A DNA stretch of 64,000 nt from Artemisia argyi (taxonomy: Eukaryota > Streptophyta > Magnoliopsida > Asterales > Asteraceae). How positions within the stretch are numbered: position 1 is the first letter of the stretch; every line of letters starts with the position of its first letter. Shown one piece after another: positions 43,058-55,200 of this stretch. The translations under genes and the position numbers were made by a program. Under the pieces are notes generated by a model, which was not told where the DNA came from, ran no database searches, and saw nothing but the letters and a program-made list of their open reading frames with translations. The DNA is taken from the NCBI GenBank assembly GCA_030686995.1, contig CM060694.1:96867836-96931835 (forward strand), read 5' to 3'.

Positions 43058-46000
43058 CTACCAATCAGGTCTCTGAAATGTCAACACCGGAAACTTCTGT
43101 CTGCCTCCCACATAACTTTCCAACCTTCGAAACTGATCCCTGCGCTTCAATCTGTTCTCAATCCTTAAGATGAATCTGCGAGCATCCCGGGCTTCATTGG
43201 TGTTCCACCTTTTGGATTTCCCCAGTTCTATGTAATTGATTCTGCCTTTGATCCCATCTCTGACGAACTTCAGGGTTTCATCACAGAACTTATGAATTTC
43301 TTCATAACCCATAAAGCAGTTGCGACCGTTAATGCTGCGGTAGGTGAACCCAAATGGACGTCTGATCATGGAGTATTGAGGTAGATGTTGAAGGTCGGGG
43401 ATGTCAAACAAGTTTGGTTGGGTGAGATTGAGCTTCTTCTGATAACTTTCTACTCCCAACTGAAGATCTTCAACTCTTTCTCTTATGACAATCTGCCTGA
43501 TGAAGATTAGAAGAGCTTGGATAAAGGCAAGTTGCATCTCTTTAGGCAAGCCACAGAGTTTTCCTTGAATTTTGAGTAGGTACATGTCTTCGATGTCGTT
43601 GAGACGTAGTCGTGGAAAGTCAGACTCGGAAATATCATACTCCTTTTCATCAAGTCTTTTCAGTGTGATTTTGCTGAGGAAGGGGTACCCAAAGAAAGTG
43701 ACAGTCGAGATGAATTGAATGGAGACTATCTTCAGATTACTTTCTACATCACCCATCGTCTGATTAAGTCTGCTGCTTCGATAGTACTGTGCCCGGTTGT
43801 TTGGCTAATGATGTATGCCGTAAAGAGCATTCCGGTCATATTCAACAATTTTGTCAACGAATAATGCTGAAGCTTCTTCTTCGATGGAATTGTTGAGATA
43901 TCGAGCTGCAGGGAGAAAGGCAAGTGAGGTAACGTACTTCTTCTCAATCTTGCTGCCAAGTTTCAGAAATTCCAAGTCTGTGTTGTAGAAGAACAAGTAT
44001 GGGATCTTTGGTTCCTTAGGCTTCCCAATCATCGGTGGTGGTTTGGACCAGTCAGTAATGTAAGGTGCGGTTTTCTTTGTGACCGGATCGACATATGATT
44101 CAGGATTGATCCAGTCAATATTGCTTGACATAGCTCGAGCAATATTTTCCAGATGGTATTCAAGCTCGATTGAGTTAGCAGACCTATCTTTCAAAAGATT
44201 GAAAGCATCATTCTTGATTCTTCGCAGCTCTTTCTTATTCATCTTTTTCATCTTAAACCTTTGCTGAATCATTTGAGCATATTCCACCGTTCGACCATCT
44301 TGAGGTTCATGATTGTCTTCCAGTGGTGGTTGCGAATTGATCATCTTCTAAACCAGGAGTATTCAGCACTATTGTCTTGATCTAGCCAGCTAAGGACTGT
44401 TTTAGGTTTCTTTGGTTTGGTGCCTTTAGATGAGGTGTCCGGTTTGGGTTGATGATGCTTTCCTTTCTTATCTTTCTTCTTCTTCTTAGGAGACGGTTCT
44501 GGAACTTCATCGGGCTGAGGAATGTCGTCACCACCGGTGTATTCAAAGTGGTCGTGTGCTTTGGGAGCAGAACCTGATGCCTTCGGTTGTTGTGAGGAAG
44601 TTGTTGTTGTTGGAGGGATTACCGGTGTTTTGGATTAAGATGAGGGTCCTTCGGTTTGTTTTTGTTTCTTTGCCTGATAATTCGGATCCCTGTCTTCATC
44701 GTCTCTTTGACGTTTCAGTTTATCGGCCTCTGTGCTGCAAGTATCTTTGTTCATCTTGTCTTTTAGTGCTTCCAGGACTTTTGCTTCTTCAGGAGTCAAG
44801 GTGAACTTGTTTGCCAGCTTTTCTAAGAGTTGAGCTTCCAAATCATCCAGAGATAGTCCTGGTAGAGGAGCAGTAGACTTGTCGGCATGAAGAGTAAAGG
44901 TTGTTGATCGGATTACTTTCTTGACTGCTTGCTCTGCGAACTTGGTGAGTTCATCTCTCATGGGTGCCAGCAGATCTTTCAACTCAGCAACTAAGTGTTG
45001 TGCCATGTATTCTTGTGCTTGAGCTGCTAGAGCGGCTTCCAAGTTCTCTTGTACGTCTTTAGCTAAGAAAGTATCAACTTTGTCTTGTAGCTCTTGGACG
45101 TTCGAGTTCAGCTTTGTCAATTCAGCAACTTGGGTTACAAGTGTTGCAACCTGATCTTCCAATCTGCTTCTCTTCTTTTCATGTACTCTTTTGAAAGATG
45201 ACTTGAGTAACTTTGATGCAGCAGAGGCTTTGGTGCTTGGTTTCTTGATAGATTTGTCATGTGTTGATTCAGATGCAGGAGGTGATGACTGTGTGGATTC
45301 AATGATGATGGTAGAGTCTTTGTGATCTCCTTTCTGTGGTTCGGGTTGTTCAACTTCCTTGACTTTGGCTGCTTCTTCTTTCACCCTTTGTTCTTCAGCC
45401 AGTTTATCGGCTTCGGCTTTAAGCCTTAGTTCTTCAGCAAGCCTGGCTTCTTCTTCCTTCTTTAACTTTTCTTCAGCCAGCTTGGCTGCCTCTTCTGCTT
45501 TCCTGCTCTCTTCCATTCGGATAGTTTCTTCCAGTTTGGCTTGAGCAATCTCTTCAAGCCTGGCCTCTTCTGCTTCCTGTTTCTTCTTCAATTCTTCTTC
45601 CTGAGCCCGTTCTCTAAGCTCCATTTCTTCCATGGTCATAAGCCTTGGAGCATCAGTGTCCATGGGATCTTCCTCTTCGTCCTCTCCCATAGTCATTTCA
45701 ATGTCGGTGGGAGATACTGAGGGATTATCATAAGCAACTAAGTCTGTGTAGATCCCTGTGGTAGGCTCAGGAATGCTGCTTCAACCGCCAGCTTCAGTGG
45801 TCTGAGAGAACACTGGAGGTGGTGGTAGATTAGCATTAAATGTATCAATACGGCTGTGGAGGAGACCTAAGTTGAGAGCCCTTTCATTTTCTTCTTCGAC
45901 AGAAGGGCCTTCAGGCTTTTGTACAGCTGTAACCGGTTCCTTCATCTTTTCTCTTCTAATCCTTTCCTCTTCCAGCATCGTCTGTGCTTTGGTGAAAGGT

Positions 46001-47285
46001 CTTTGATTGAGATATGCTGGGTAAACAGCATTATCAGCAAACTCATCAATGTTAGTTTCCCAATCTTCGAATGTCAAATCCTTATCGTCAATTTCATCAA
46101 GATTGACTTTCTTGGTGATATTGGCATAGGCTTCACTGTAAGCAGGACCTTCGTCGGATTCGGTTTGTTCAGAGTCAGCAGGTTTTGGAGAAGGTTGTGG
46201 TGAGGGAAACCACCCAGGTTCAGCAGTTGGTTTCTTTGCAGGAATTCTGATCTTAAGTGATCCCTTTTTCTTAGGTTTGGTCTTGGTAGAACTTTCTGAG
46301 CTGCCAGATTTGCTACCTTTCTTTTCTTTCTTCTGCATGTATGACGGTAGAACAACTTCGTCCAAGAACCCAACTTTATCTGCTTCAAGAGCTTGAAGGT
46401 AGTACTTGTAGTTATTGCATTCTTGAACCTTCTTAGTCAGAAGGCAATCAGGAAATTTCTTTCCTTGTTTCCTTGTACTAGTATCCATTCTCTTGATGAC
46501 CTTAAGTGTGTCCTCATTCCTGTATGTGTGCTGAAACTCATCATTCAGTCTTTGAGGTATGTCATCATATTCATGGAGGAAGCTTGCAATGAGAAGCTTG
46601 GTGAAACGGACGAATGGAATATTGGTCGTCTTGTGTTGTATGTGCCACACAATGTCTTCCCAGATAATGCTGGCATAATCAACATTCTTGACATTAGCAA
46701 TAGCCCAAAACAGCTTGAGATGTTGGAGCTTAGGGTGTTCATGGCCTGTGTCTCTGCCAGATAGTGACTTGGCAATGATGATGTAGAGAGTTCTCCAAGG
46801 CTGTGGAAGAAATCTGATATTGACCTTAGAGTGCCTAGTCATACCTCTTCAGACTCATCATACCCAATATCTCTCAGCCATTCTATCAATTCTTCTTCAC
46901 TGGGAACTTGGTCATATTCTTCATTAGGTTCAAGTTCGGGAAGTCCAAGAACACTACGGAGAAGATCCTTGTCGACCGTGACTTGTCTCATGTGAAGCAT
47001 ACAAGTAAAGGATTCTTCAAGGAGGTCCAAGTGGAGTGTGTGCCAAAATTGGTGTATGTAGAAGCATGCCACTGCAGCAGATTTGGTGAGTAGAACTTTG
47101 CACGGGTGATAGATAAGAGCATCTACCGCAACAAGGCAAGAAGACTCATTGCATGTAATGTTGTTGAAGTTGACTCTCAGATTGTTCTTTCCTATCTTTC
47201 TGGAGTAGTTCTCAGGAAAGGTGTCTTCCCATGCACGTATGGGTTCAGGTTCAGGTCCATAAGGAATGTCATTGTGTTCTGCCAT
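43058..47285 (-). pseudogene. Element 2 ORF3, long third gene of unknown function
   Basis: Starts MAEHNDIPYGPEPEPIRAWE at 47285. Pieces: 47285-46839 (N-terminal domain with CFYIHQFWHTLHLDL and acidic end), frameshift, 46842-45781 (GRDTGHEHPKLQHLKLFW, then Lys/Pro-rich), stop, 45696-44635 (long Glu/Ala/Lys-rich coiled coil, then heptad-rich VATLVTQVAELTKL), stop and frameshift, 44344-43805, stop, 43756-43058 (NDIEDMYLLKIQGKL, ERVEDLQLGVESYQ; ends LESYVGGRQKFPVL). About 1,400 codons. Basic runs (PKKKKKDKKGKHH near 44460) look like nuclear signals. No membrane segment or signal peptide. N- and C-terminal domains match element 1 ORF3; the middle is entirely different, which suggests a conserved scaffold with a fast-changing centre. 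Confidence 0.8.
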
Positions 47286-47545
47286 CTGGTTTGATCATAA
47301 ACAATCACAAACATAGCAATGATATACTTTGTTAGCTCAGACATTCAATTACTAGATTATGAACACATTATTGATTGATCAGTGGGTGTTTGTGTGTGAA
47401 AAACTTTTGTTATATGACAAACTTATGTTTTAATCACATGATAGAAACTTATAACACTTAAGTTACAACATGAGTTCATCACTACAAGAGGTTACACATT
47501 GGAAATATTACAACACTTAGAAAATTTCATGAATTTGACAAGTTT
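47286..47545 (-). other. Spacer directly upstream of element 2 ORF3
   Basis: Noncoding. On the element strand CAG directly abuts the ORF3 ATG (ctg at 47286-47288 on the plus strand), a splice-acceptor-like position that matches element 1. Confidence 0.6.
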
Positions 47546-47921
47546 ACGCGTAAGTAGAAAAATCTACGCATAACTTATATTACGCGTAGAAAATGAAATT
47601 ATGCGTAGGTTTAATTTCTACGCATAACTTTATATGTTACGCGTAAGTTCAACTTCTGCGTAGGCTTAATTTTACGCGTAGGATTAAATCTTAGGCGTAA
47701 GATTAGAGCTTAGGCAAAGAATTGAACTTTGAGCGTAAGATATAACTTGTGCGTAGGTTTAAACTTATGCGTAAGATCATGACTTACGCGTAAGAAACAA
47801 CTTAAGCGTAAGTTATTCTTTTATGCGTAAACAATGTCTTATCCAAGACAATGTTTGTCTACGTGTCGAATCTTACGCGTAAGATTCAATCTTACGCGTA
47901 GGATGAATATTTTGTGCGTAG
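47546..47921 (-). repeat. Phased ACGCGTAAG array in the element 2 pol-ORF3 spacer
   Basis: Copies of the core N-C/T-GCGTAAG/GCGTAG start at 47546, 47566, 47582, 47601, 47620, 47639, 47656, 47674, 47693, 47712 (decayed), 47731, 47749, 47767, 47785, 47804, 47823, 47860 (decayed), 47875, 47894 and 47914. Steps are 16-20 bp, mostly 18-19, with unrelated bases between cores; one position near 47841 is blank. TTACGCGTAA is a perfect palindrome. Confidence 0.95.
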
Positions 47922-49183
47922 AAATGCCTTTTTCCAGAAAAATCACCTATGAAATTCGAGTTGTATGTTTCCTGAAAGTGTACAAACATTACCACTGATC
48001 AATAATTAACCCAACACACTTAATTCACACATTTTAAAGCGTAAACATGCCAAAATCCAACTTAACGCGTAAACACGCATGAACAACTAATCACAAGCTT
48101 AATCAAACATGTTTCTGGGTATGATTTGGACATGGGCGAGTGTAATATATATCCTAAGGATCATATGGTCCAAATTATAACAACAACTAACCATGAAATC
48201 TTAATAGCAAAACTGCTAGTGTCGAAGAACCCTAGATCAAAGATTAATGATTCTAACACGTTTATGATGCAATTAAACTACTGGGATATGATCCTTAACA
48301 CTAATACACGCTGTCCCTATCATCAATCATTATCAAAACATCCACAATCAAGAACCCCTAATCTATACGTATGAACCCTAATATCCAAATCACTCAATTG
48401 ATGATTCTGGGTGAGATTGGAGTTCACAAACATGTTTAGTAGCATCATATGAGCAAATCCCACTAACTAAAATTCATCCTAACACACTTAAAATCAAACC
48501 CAGATTCTACGCATAACTCTATAATGAAATTAAGAGATCTAGGAAGATTTAGCCGTAGGATTGTTATGAAATTAAAAACCCATGTTTAGAATTATGATCA
48601 AAACATGTTACAACTTACAGATTAGATGTAAAGTTCTTGGATTAGCACGATGATTTGTGGCCGTTTGATTAAGTAGTTGTGTATTAAATGTGTTTGGTGA
48701 AAAGTGCAGTTACTGTTGGTCAAACTGGTTAAGTCTAGGGTAAAATAACTTTCGCATGTTGGCAATATTAGTCCCTTAACCTAAGTTACATGAGTAGACA
48801 CGATACCCTTCTAACTTTTACTTAAACATAACTCAATAAAGCATTTACAAAGAACAATCTTTGGATGAATATACTCCCCCTTGACCTTAGACCGAAGTCT
48901 TTTGATTTATGAATGATTTGAAACCTTGGTCAAGGAAAGTAACCCGAAACACTTTTTATAGCATCTTTATTAGTTACGTAAACATATTTTTGGTAAAAAA
49001 TGCAAGTATTAAGCAAACATTTTAGAAAAGTATTAAAAATTACATACCCTCCCCCTCAACACTTGTTTTTGAGGACTTGAGACATTTTTATAAAAAATAG
49101 TGTTGAAAAGAGTGGTGTATACTTGCATTTTTTTTTTTTTTTTTTTGAAAAATATTTACAAAGAAAGTTTTGATGTTTGACGA
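47922..49183 (-). other. Rest of the element 2 pol-ORF3 spacer, no gene
   Basis: AT-rich. Scattered further motif copies (near 48037, 48065, 48508). An 82-codon plus-strand frame at 48126-48374 is antisense and unrecognised. Purine runs on the element strand (plus-strand CTCCCCC near 48875 and 49050) and a T-run at 49129-49146. Confidence 0.6.
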
Positions 49184-52100
49184 TCAATTGTGTTTTAAAA
49201 ACTTTTCCAGATCCTCTGGAGTCAAACATCGCATACCAATTTGGTGAACTAGACTAGCAAACCTTGATGGTGCTAAGGATTTGGTAAGTAAGTCCGCCAA
49301 TTGGTACTCAGTCCCAACAAAATAAAGTTCAACGGTACCCTTTTCGACATGCTCCTTGATGAAATGATATCGGAGATCGATGTGTTTGGATTTGCAATGA
49401 TGAACGGTGTTGCAGGAGATAGCAATGGCACTTTTGGAGTCGCAGTAGATCGAAATCTTATTGAATAGGTAGCCATAATCCTTAAGTTGTGATCTCATCC
49501 AAATGACTTGAGCACAACAGGCAGACATGGCTACATATTCAGATTATGTTGACGATAGTGATGTGCAGTCCTGCTTCTTTGATTGCCATGACACAAGTTT
49601 GTCTCCGAGAAATTGTAATCTACCAGATGTGCTTTTGCGTGTGTCTAAACATCCTGCATGGTCAGCATCTGAAAAAGCAATTAGTTCAAAGCCAGAATCC
49701 TTCGGATACCAGATTCCCAAATTAATGGTTCCCTTTATGTATCGAATGATTCGCTTGACCTCACTGAGGTGTTTTTCAGTTGGTTTGGACTGATAACGAG
49801 AGCACATGTAGACAGCAAATACTATGTCAGGTCTACTAGCTGTGAGATACATGAGGGACCCAATCATACTTCGGTATTTGGTAGGGTCAACTGGAGTCCC
49901 ATGTAAATCAGCATCTAGTTTTGTGGTATAGCCCATCGGTGTATTATAAGTATCACTGGTCATCATTCCATGTTTCTTTAAAATTTCAAGAGCATATTTG
50001 GACTGATTTATAAAAATTCCACGGGGTGATTGATGAACTTGTAGTCCTAGAAAGAACGAAAGTTCACCCATCATGGACATTTCAAAATTATCTTTCATTA
50101 ATTTTGCAAAATCATTAGAGTAATTCCTTTTTGTTGAGGCAAAAATGATGTCATCGGCATATATTTGAACAACAAGTAAGTCCTCCCCGTAGGTTTTTGT
50201 AAACAGTGTTGGATCCACCGATCCTTTAGAAAATTTATTGGCCAGCAAGAAAGTGGACAGTTTGTCATACCACGCCCGTGGGGCTTGCTTGAGTCCGTAG
50301 AGTGCCTTTTTGAGTTGGTAAACGTGGTTAGGACGCTCAGGATCAACGAAGCCTTCAGGTTGACTAACATAAACTTCTTCACGGAGTTCTCCATTAAGAA
50401 ATGTTGTTTTCACATCCATTTGGTAAACCACCATATTCCTGTGTGTAGCATAAGCCAAAAAGATCCGAACAGCTTCATGTCGAGCCACTGGAGCAAAGGA
50501 TTCAGCAAAATCAAGTCCTTCCAGTTGGGAGTATCCTTTCGCTACCAGACGTGATTTGTTGCGTATGACAGTCCCTTCAGCATCAAGCTTATTCTTCCAG
50601 ATCCATTTTAACCCAATGACAAAGACTCCGTCAGGTCTTTCAACTAATTCCCAGACTTCAAGTCTTATGAATTGCTGAAATTCCTCTTGCATAGATTCAA
50701 TCCAGTTGTCATAAGTCATTGCATCTTTAATGTTCTTCGGTTCTTCGTGACAAACTGTGAGTGCATAGATACAAGTTTCTCCATCGGTGTGAAGTCGTTG
50801 TCTTGTCATAACAGGTGCATCTGGATGGCCAATAATATGAACTAGTGGATGGTCTTGAGTCCATTTGTGTGTGGAAGGGTGTAGTTGATAGGTATCTCGC
50901 ATGTTAGTAGGATCCAAATTGCGTGTTGACGACTCAGCTATGTCAGGAACAATAGGAGCCGGTGCAAACGGATTAAAGAACGCATCAGGATCTTGCTCTG
51001 CTGGTTGGGGAACTAATTGTGGTGTGGGATCTTCAGCTGAATGGTGGGAGTTAGAAACAGTTTGTTCTACTGTAGATGGTGATGCAATTGGAGGACCGTT
51101 TCTCTCAACACTTGTAGTAGTTTGTTGAGGTGAGTCTGGTACTGGAATATTTTCAGGTTGAGCAGCGGAATTAGGTGAGACCTCAGTAGAACGGTATACA
51201 ATTGTATCATCAAATAGTGGAGCAAACAAGGTTTCCAATTCTTTGCGGTTGAGTGGCAATGGATCAGCCGAAGATTCCGGAGAGTTAAGACGGTTGAATT
51301 CGGGTCCTAAGCTGTGTTGCTCAGAAGCCATTTGTGTGAGTTCATCAAAATTAGCGTGAATGGTTTCTTGAATTTCTCTTGTTCGACGATTCCAGAATCG
51401 AAAACCTTTAGAATTTTCACAGTATCCAACGAACACTCCTATGTCATCCTTTGCTTTAAGTTTACCTAAATCATCACAATCATTTTTCGGATAACAAAGT
51501 GCTCCAAATACATGAAAGTAATCGATATTCGGTTTTCTTTTGTGAACAATTTGATAAGGTGTTTTGCGATGGCGTCTTGTAATCATGGAACGGTTTTGGG
51601 TATAACATGCGATTGAAACAGCTTCCGCCCATAAGTATGTAGCGTTTACCGTTGATACTTTGAACACGCATCGGTCCACACAAATCCATATGAAGCAGTT
51701 ATGAAACATGATTCGTACTTTGCTCAAGTTTAGAAGGAAAATGAGCTAGAGTACTTTTTCCTTGTTCACAGGCTGGGCATAAGTGATCTTTGGTAAAGCG
51801 GAATCTTGGAAATCCATCAACAAGTTTGTGACGAGCAAGGTCAGTCATTGTTTTGAAATTCAAGTGCGAAAGACGTTTGTGCCATAACCAAGATTTAGTT
51901 GATTCTGCTTTGGAGAGAAGACATATCGGAGATGTGGCAATCATATCTGACATTGATATAGTATAAAGATTGGAGCCACGTGAGCCAGACATAAGATTGT
52001 TTCCTTGTAAGTCACGAACAAAGCAAGTTTTCTCACGAAATGCAACTTCTAGATCCCCATCACAGAATTGACCAACAGAGAAAAGGTTGTGTCCAAGACC

Positions 52101-52268
52101 TTCCACATAGTAAACACGGCTGATTTCGATGTTCCCGCTGATATAGTCACCATATCCCATGATTAGAGCGTAATGATCATTCCCGAATCTGACAGTACCA
52201 ATAAACTTTGAGACAAAGTTGTGTAACAGTTTGAGATTTCCTGTCATATGTCGGGTGCATCCGCTATC
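49184..52268 (-). pseudogene. pol: Element 2 pol with integrase core deleted
   Basis: Begins at the protease Asp-Ser-Gly (VDSGCTRHMTGNLKLLHNF). HHCC zinc-binding part present (WLWHKRLSHLNF...CPACEQGK); the first catalytic Asp remains (51684-51686) but about 310 bp covering the second Asp and the Glu are missing at about 51632, where sequence jumps from GKRYIL to WAEAV. A frameshift lies near 51710. From 51727 the frame is open for 727 codons through reverse transcriptase ([18 protein letters not shown] at 50150-50161 where YVDD is usual) into RNase H ([18 protein letters not shown]), then a TAA at 49544-49546, then the end (SEYVAMSACCAQ region to KFLKHN). Integrase cannot work; reverse transcriptase might. 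Confidence 0.92.
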
Positions 52269-52275
52269 AACAATC
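52266..52275 (-). promoter_or_regulatory. Candidate +1 frameshift site between gag and pol (element 2)
   Basis: Gag reads GAT TGT TGA on the minus strand; skipping the T at 52269 gives GAT AGC GGA, the protease Asp-Ser-Gly. Identical arrangement to element 1. Confidence 0.55.
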
Positions 52276-55200
52276 CAGAGAACAATCTGTACTACCTGCA
52301 TCACAAGAAGAAGACACAGATGGAACAGAAGTAAGGGTGGAACCCAAAGAATGTGTGGGTTCCTGTTGGTTAGAAGCACCGATATTCAACAATTTGGGAA
52401 TCCATTTAAAGTCTGGTTTGTGTTGTAACCAACGTTGCCAATTCCAACTAGTTCTTGCTTTCTTAATGTTATATGCACTAGTGGGTGGCTGATTCCTAGA
52501 TTTGTTCTCGGCACCTATGGGGGTAACTTCAACATCATTAGAGACCGTAGAAGACGGCTTTCCTAAGTTAGACTTAGAGGCAATAATGGGCCTAGAAGGA
52601 ATGCGTGTCCTACGTTTCTTATGACGATTGAGAAGAGAATTAGCTAAACATTTTGTATGATCACCAGATGATACGCTTTTACGACAAAACACACAAGATG
52701 CATTAATATTCAAAACATTCAAAGGTTCATCATTCGTTACATTTAGATTTTGATTACAATTTGCCAGATTAGAATCTAAATCTGATGCAACATGAGTTTT
52801 ATTCAAGTTCCTAAGTTGGTCTTCTACTTCTTCAGCTTCTAGGTGTCCTCTCTTACGTTGCGAGATCCTATTCTTCTTTTTACTTTTTCGCTTGGGTCTG
52901 CTAACGCTAGTAGTGGAGACTAGTCCTGTAGAAGTGGAGTTATCAACATTAGTGTTTTGAACAACCTTTCCTTTATCAGTTTTGTCTACATGATACATTC
53001 CTGGTGCTATTACTGTGGTGTCAACAAACTTTCCTTTTTGAATTAGCTTGATTTTCTCTTTCAAATCAATGATGATGTGATTTTTGTCCTGAATTTCAGA
53101 CTCAAGTAAACCATTGCAATATTTGATGTCATCGCGGTTTTGTTGCCATTCGGCGTTTTCAATTTTTAAATCCGCAATTTCTTTCTCGTATCGGAGACAC
53201 AAACCTTTTAAAGACTCGTTGTTTTTGTAAATCTGACAAGGGTTTGAAACATTTTGACTTTGAAATTTCAATTCTCTTTCAAGACTTTTAGCTTGACACC
53301 ATTCAAGCCTTTGATTGAGTTGAAAAATTTCTTTTGAAAATTGTTTTGTCACATCATCATTTTTAATTCTCAACTTATCATTTTCCTGTTTAAGTGTCTC
53401 AATTTCCTCATTCAATAAGTTATTATCAACACAAAGATCATCCATAAGCATAGAAGTACCAGATTTATAGAGATCATTCATGATAACAGACAAAATATCA
53501 GCATTGAGAACTTGTTCCAAGAGTCGATCAGCATCATTTTTTAAAACTCTATTTCTTTGCTTTTGAACCAAAATGTCATTTTCAGTTGCATTGAAAACGT
53601 TTATCATATTTTTGACCTCCTTTTGAAGTTCCTGATCCCAACGTGTAGCACATAGACGGAGGTGTTGAACAATTGGCTTCATTTGTTTTTGAAAAATATC
53701 TCTCTTTTCTCGCTCGTAAGCGGATTGAAAAGTTTCAATTTTAATTTCAGAATTACGTTCAATTGTTTCCTCCAAAATTTCGATGTCTTCCATAAAAGTT
53801 TTGAAATAATTTAAGACACGACACGTTTTCGGTAAAGGTGTAAGTTCACCGGATGATGGTAAAGGACCATTTATTTATGCTACAGTTTGGACAGGGGCCT
53901 CATTATGAGATGAAACATATGACTCTTCGATAAACCATGATTAATCTTGTCTTCCTGATTAGAAAGCTGAATTTTATAACACTCAATATCTCTTGCAAGT
54001 GCTGCATTAGTTTCTTTTAAAACTTTGTTTTTCTCGTTGCATTTTGCAATTAGCAATTGTTGAGCATTCAGTTGTTTAGATAACATTATGAGGTCAGGGT
54101 CTGGATCAAATGATGGTTCATGTTGTTCTAAATGATCATGTTTATCATACTCAAGAGGATCATCAAATGAAACAACTGTGTCATCATCGAATATGACAAC
54201 TGTGCTTATTTGTTCATCTTTTTGAGATGATGAAGATGATTTAGATGGAACAACTTGCGCCATATCTGATTCAGAAGCAGAAGGTGATACTATTTCATGT
54301 ATAAGGCATGCTTTTAGGTCATGTACCTGAGACAAGCCGTCAGTGTCATACACTGGACCTGAATCATTAAGCTGGAGTTCCTGCATGTTGGCCATAAGCA
54401 TCACAGCAGCATTGGCTTCCAGATCTTCCATGTCATCATCATTGTTCACATTTGCCATGAAGTTGTTGTCCTGTTCAGGGAAATGTCCATCTTTTTCATC
54501 TTGAAGAGCCATGAGTAATGCCTGCTTGTGAAACTTACTACCCCGAGTTCTCGGTTTGGGACATGTTGTTGCAATATGACCTTGTTCATTGCAGTTATAG
54601 CACCATACTGCATTCCCTGAGTTGGAGTTTCTAGTTGCAACTGGTTCAGACCTTTGCTGAGAAGATCCTGAGTTGTTCCTGAACCCTCCATTGTTACTAA
54701 ACCTCTGACCATTCCCATAATTTCCTGAAGAGCTTCCTGAACCAGATCGACCATAGCTACGATTCTGAATTTCCACTCTTCCATCATTAACAACAGCTTG
54801 ATTCCTTGTGTTAGAAGATGAACGTTGACGGTTGTTTGTTTTGTTGGAGAATTTGCTGAAAGCATAAGCAATAAGAGCAAGTCCCTGATTCAACGTATTA
54901 AAGTCATCATCGTCATCATCATTGGAGTTGGAGTAGTACACAGCATCATTGTTGTTTGACGGAACAAGTTGAGTAGAAGAATCTTGTGGAGATGAATCAT
55001 AAGGGACCATTTGGTTCGAGGTGGAAGATTGTGGATAACTGAAGTAGTTCTGCTCTTGAACATATGCATGATTTGACATTGGTGGTGGAGCATAGGGAGA
55101 TTGAGCTACGAGAGCCAAAGAATTTGGTGTTGGTGTTGGTGTGTATCCTCCTCGTAGAGCTCTATCTTTTTCCACTTCATGTTCATGGTGTTTCAGAAAA

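Noticed and set aside
47546..47921. Core-plus-spacer array read as a CRISPR array
   Set aside because: The cores are only 8-10 bp with 8-11 bp between them and the genome is a plant nuclear one.
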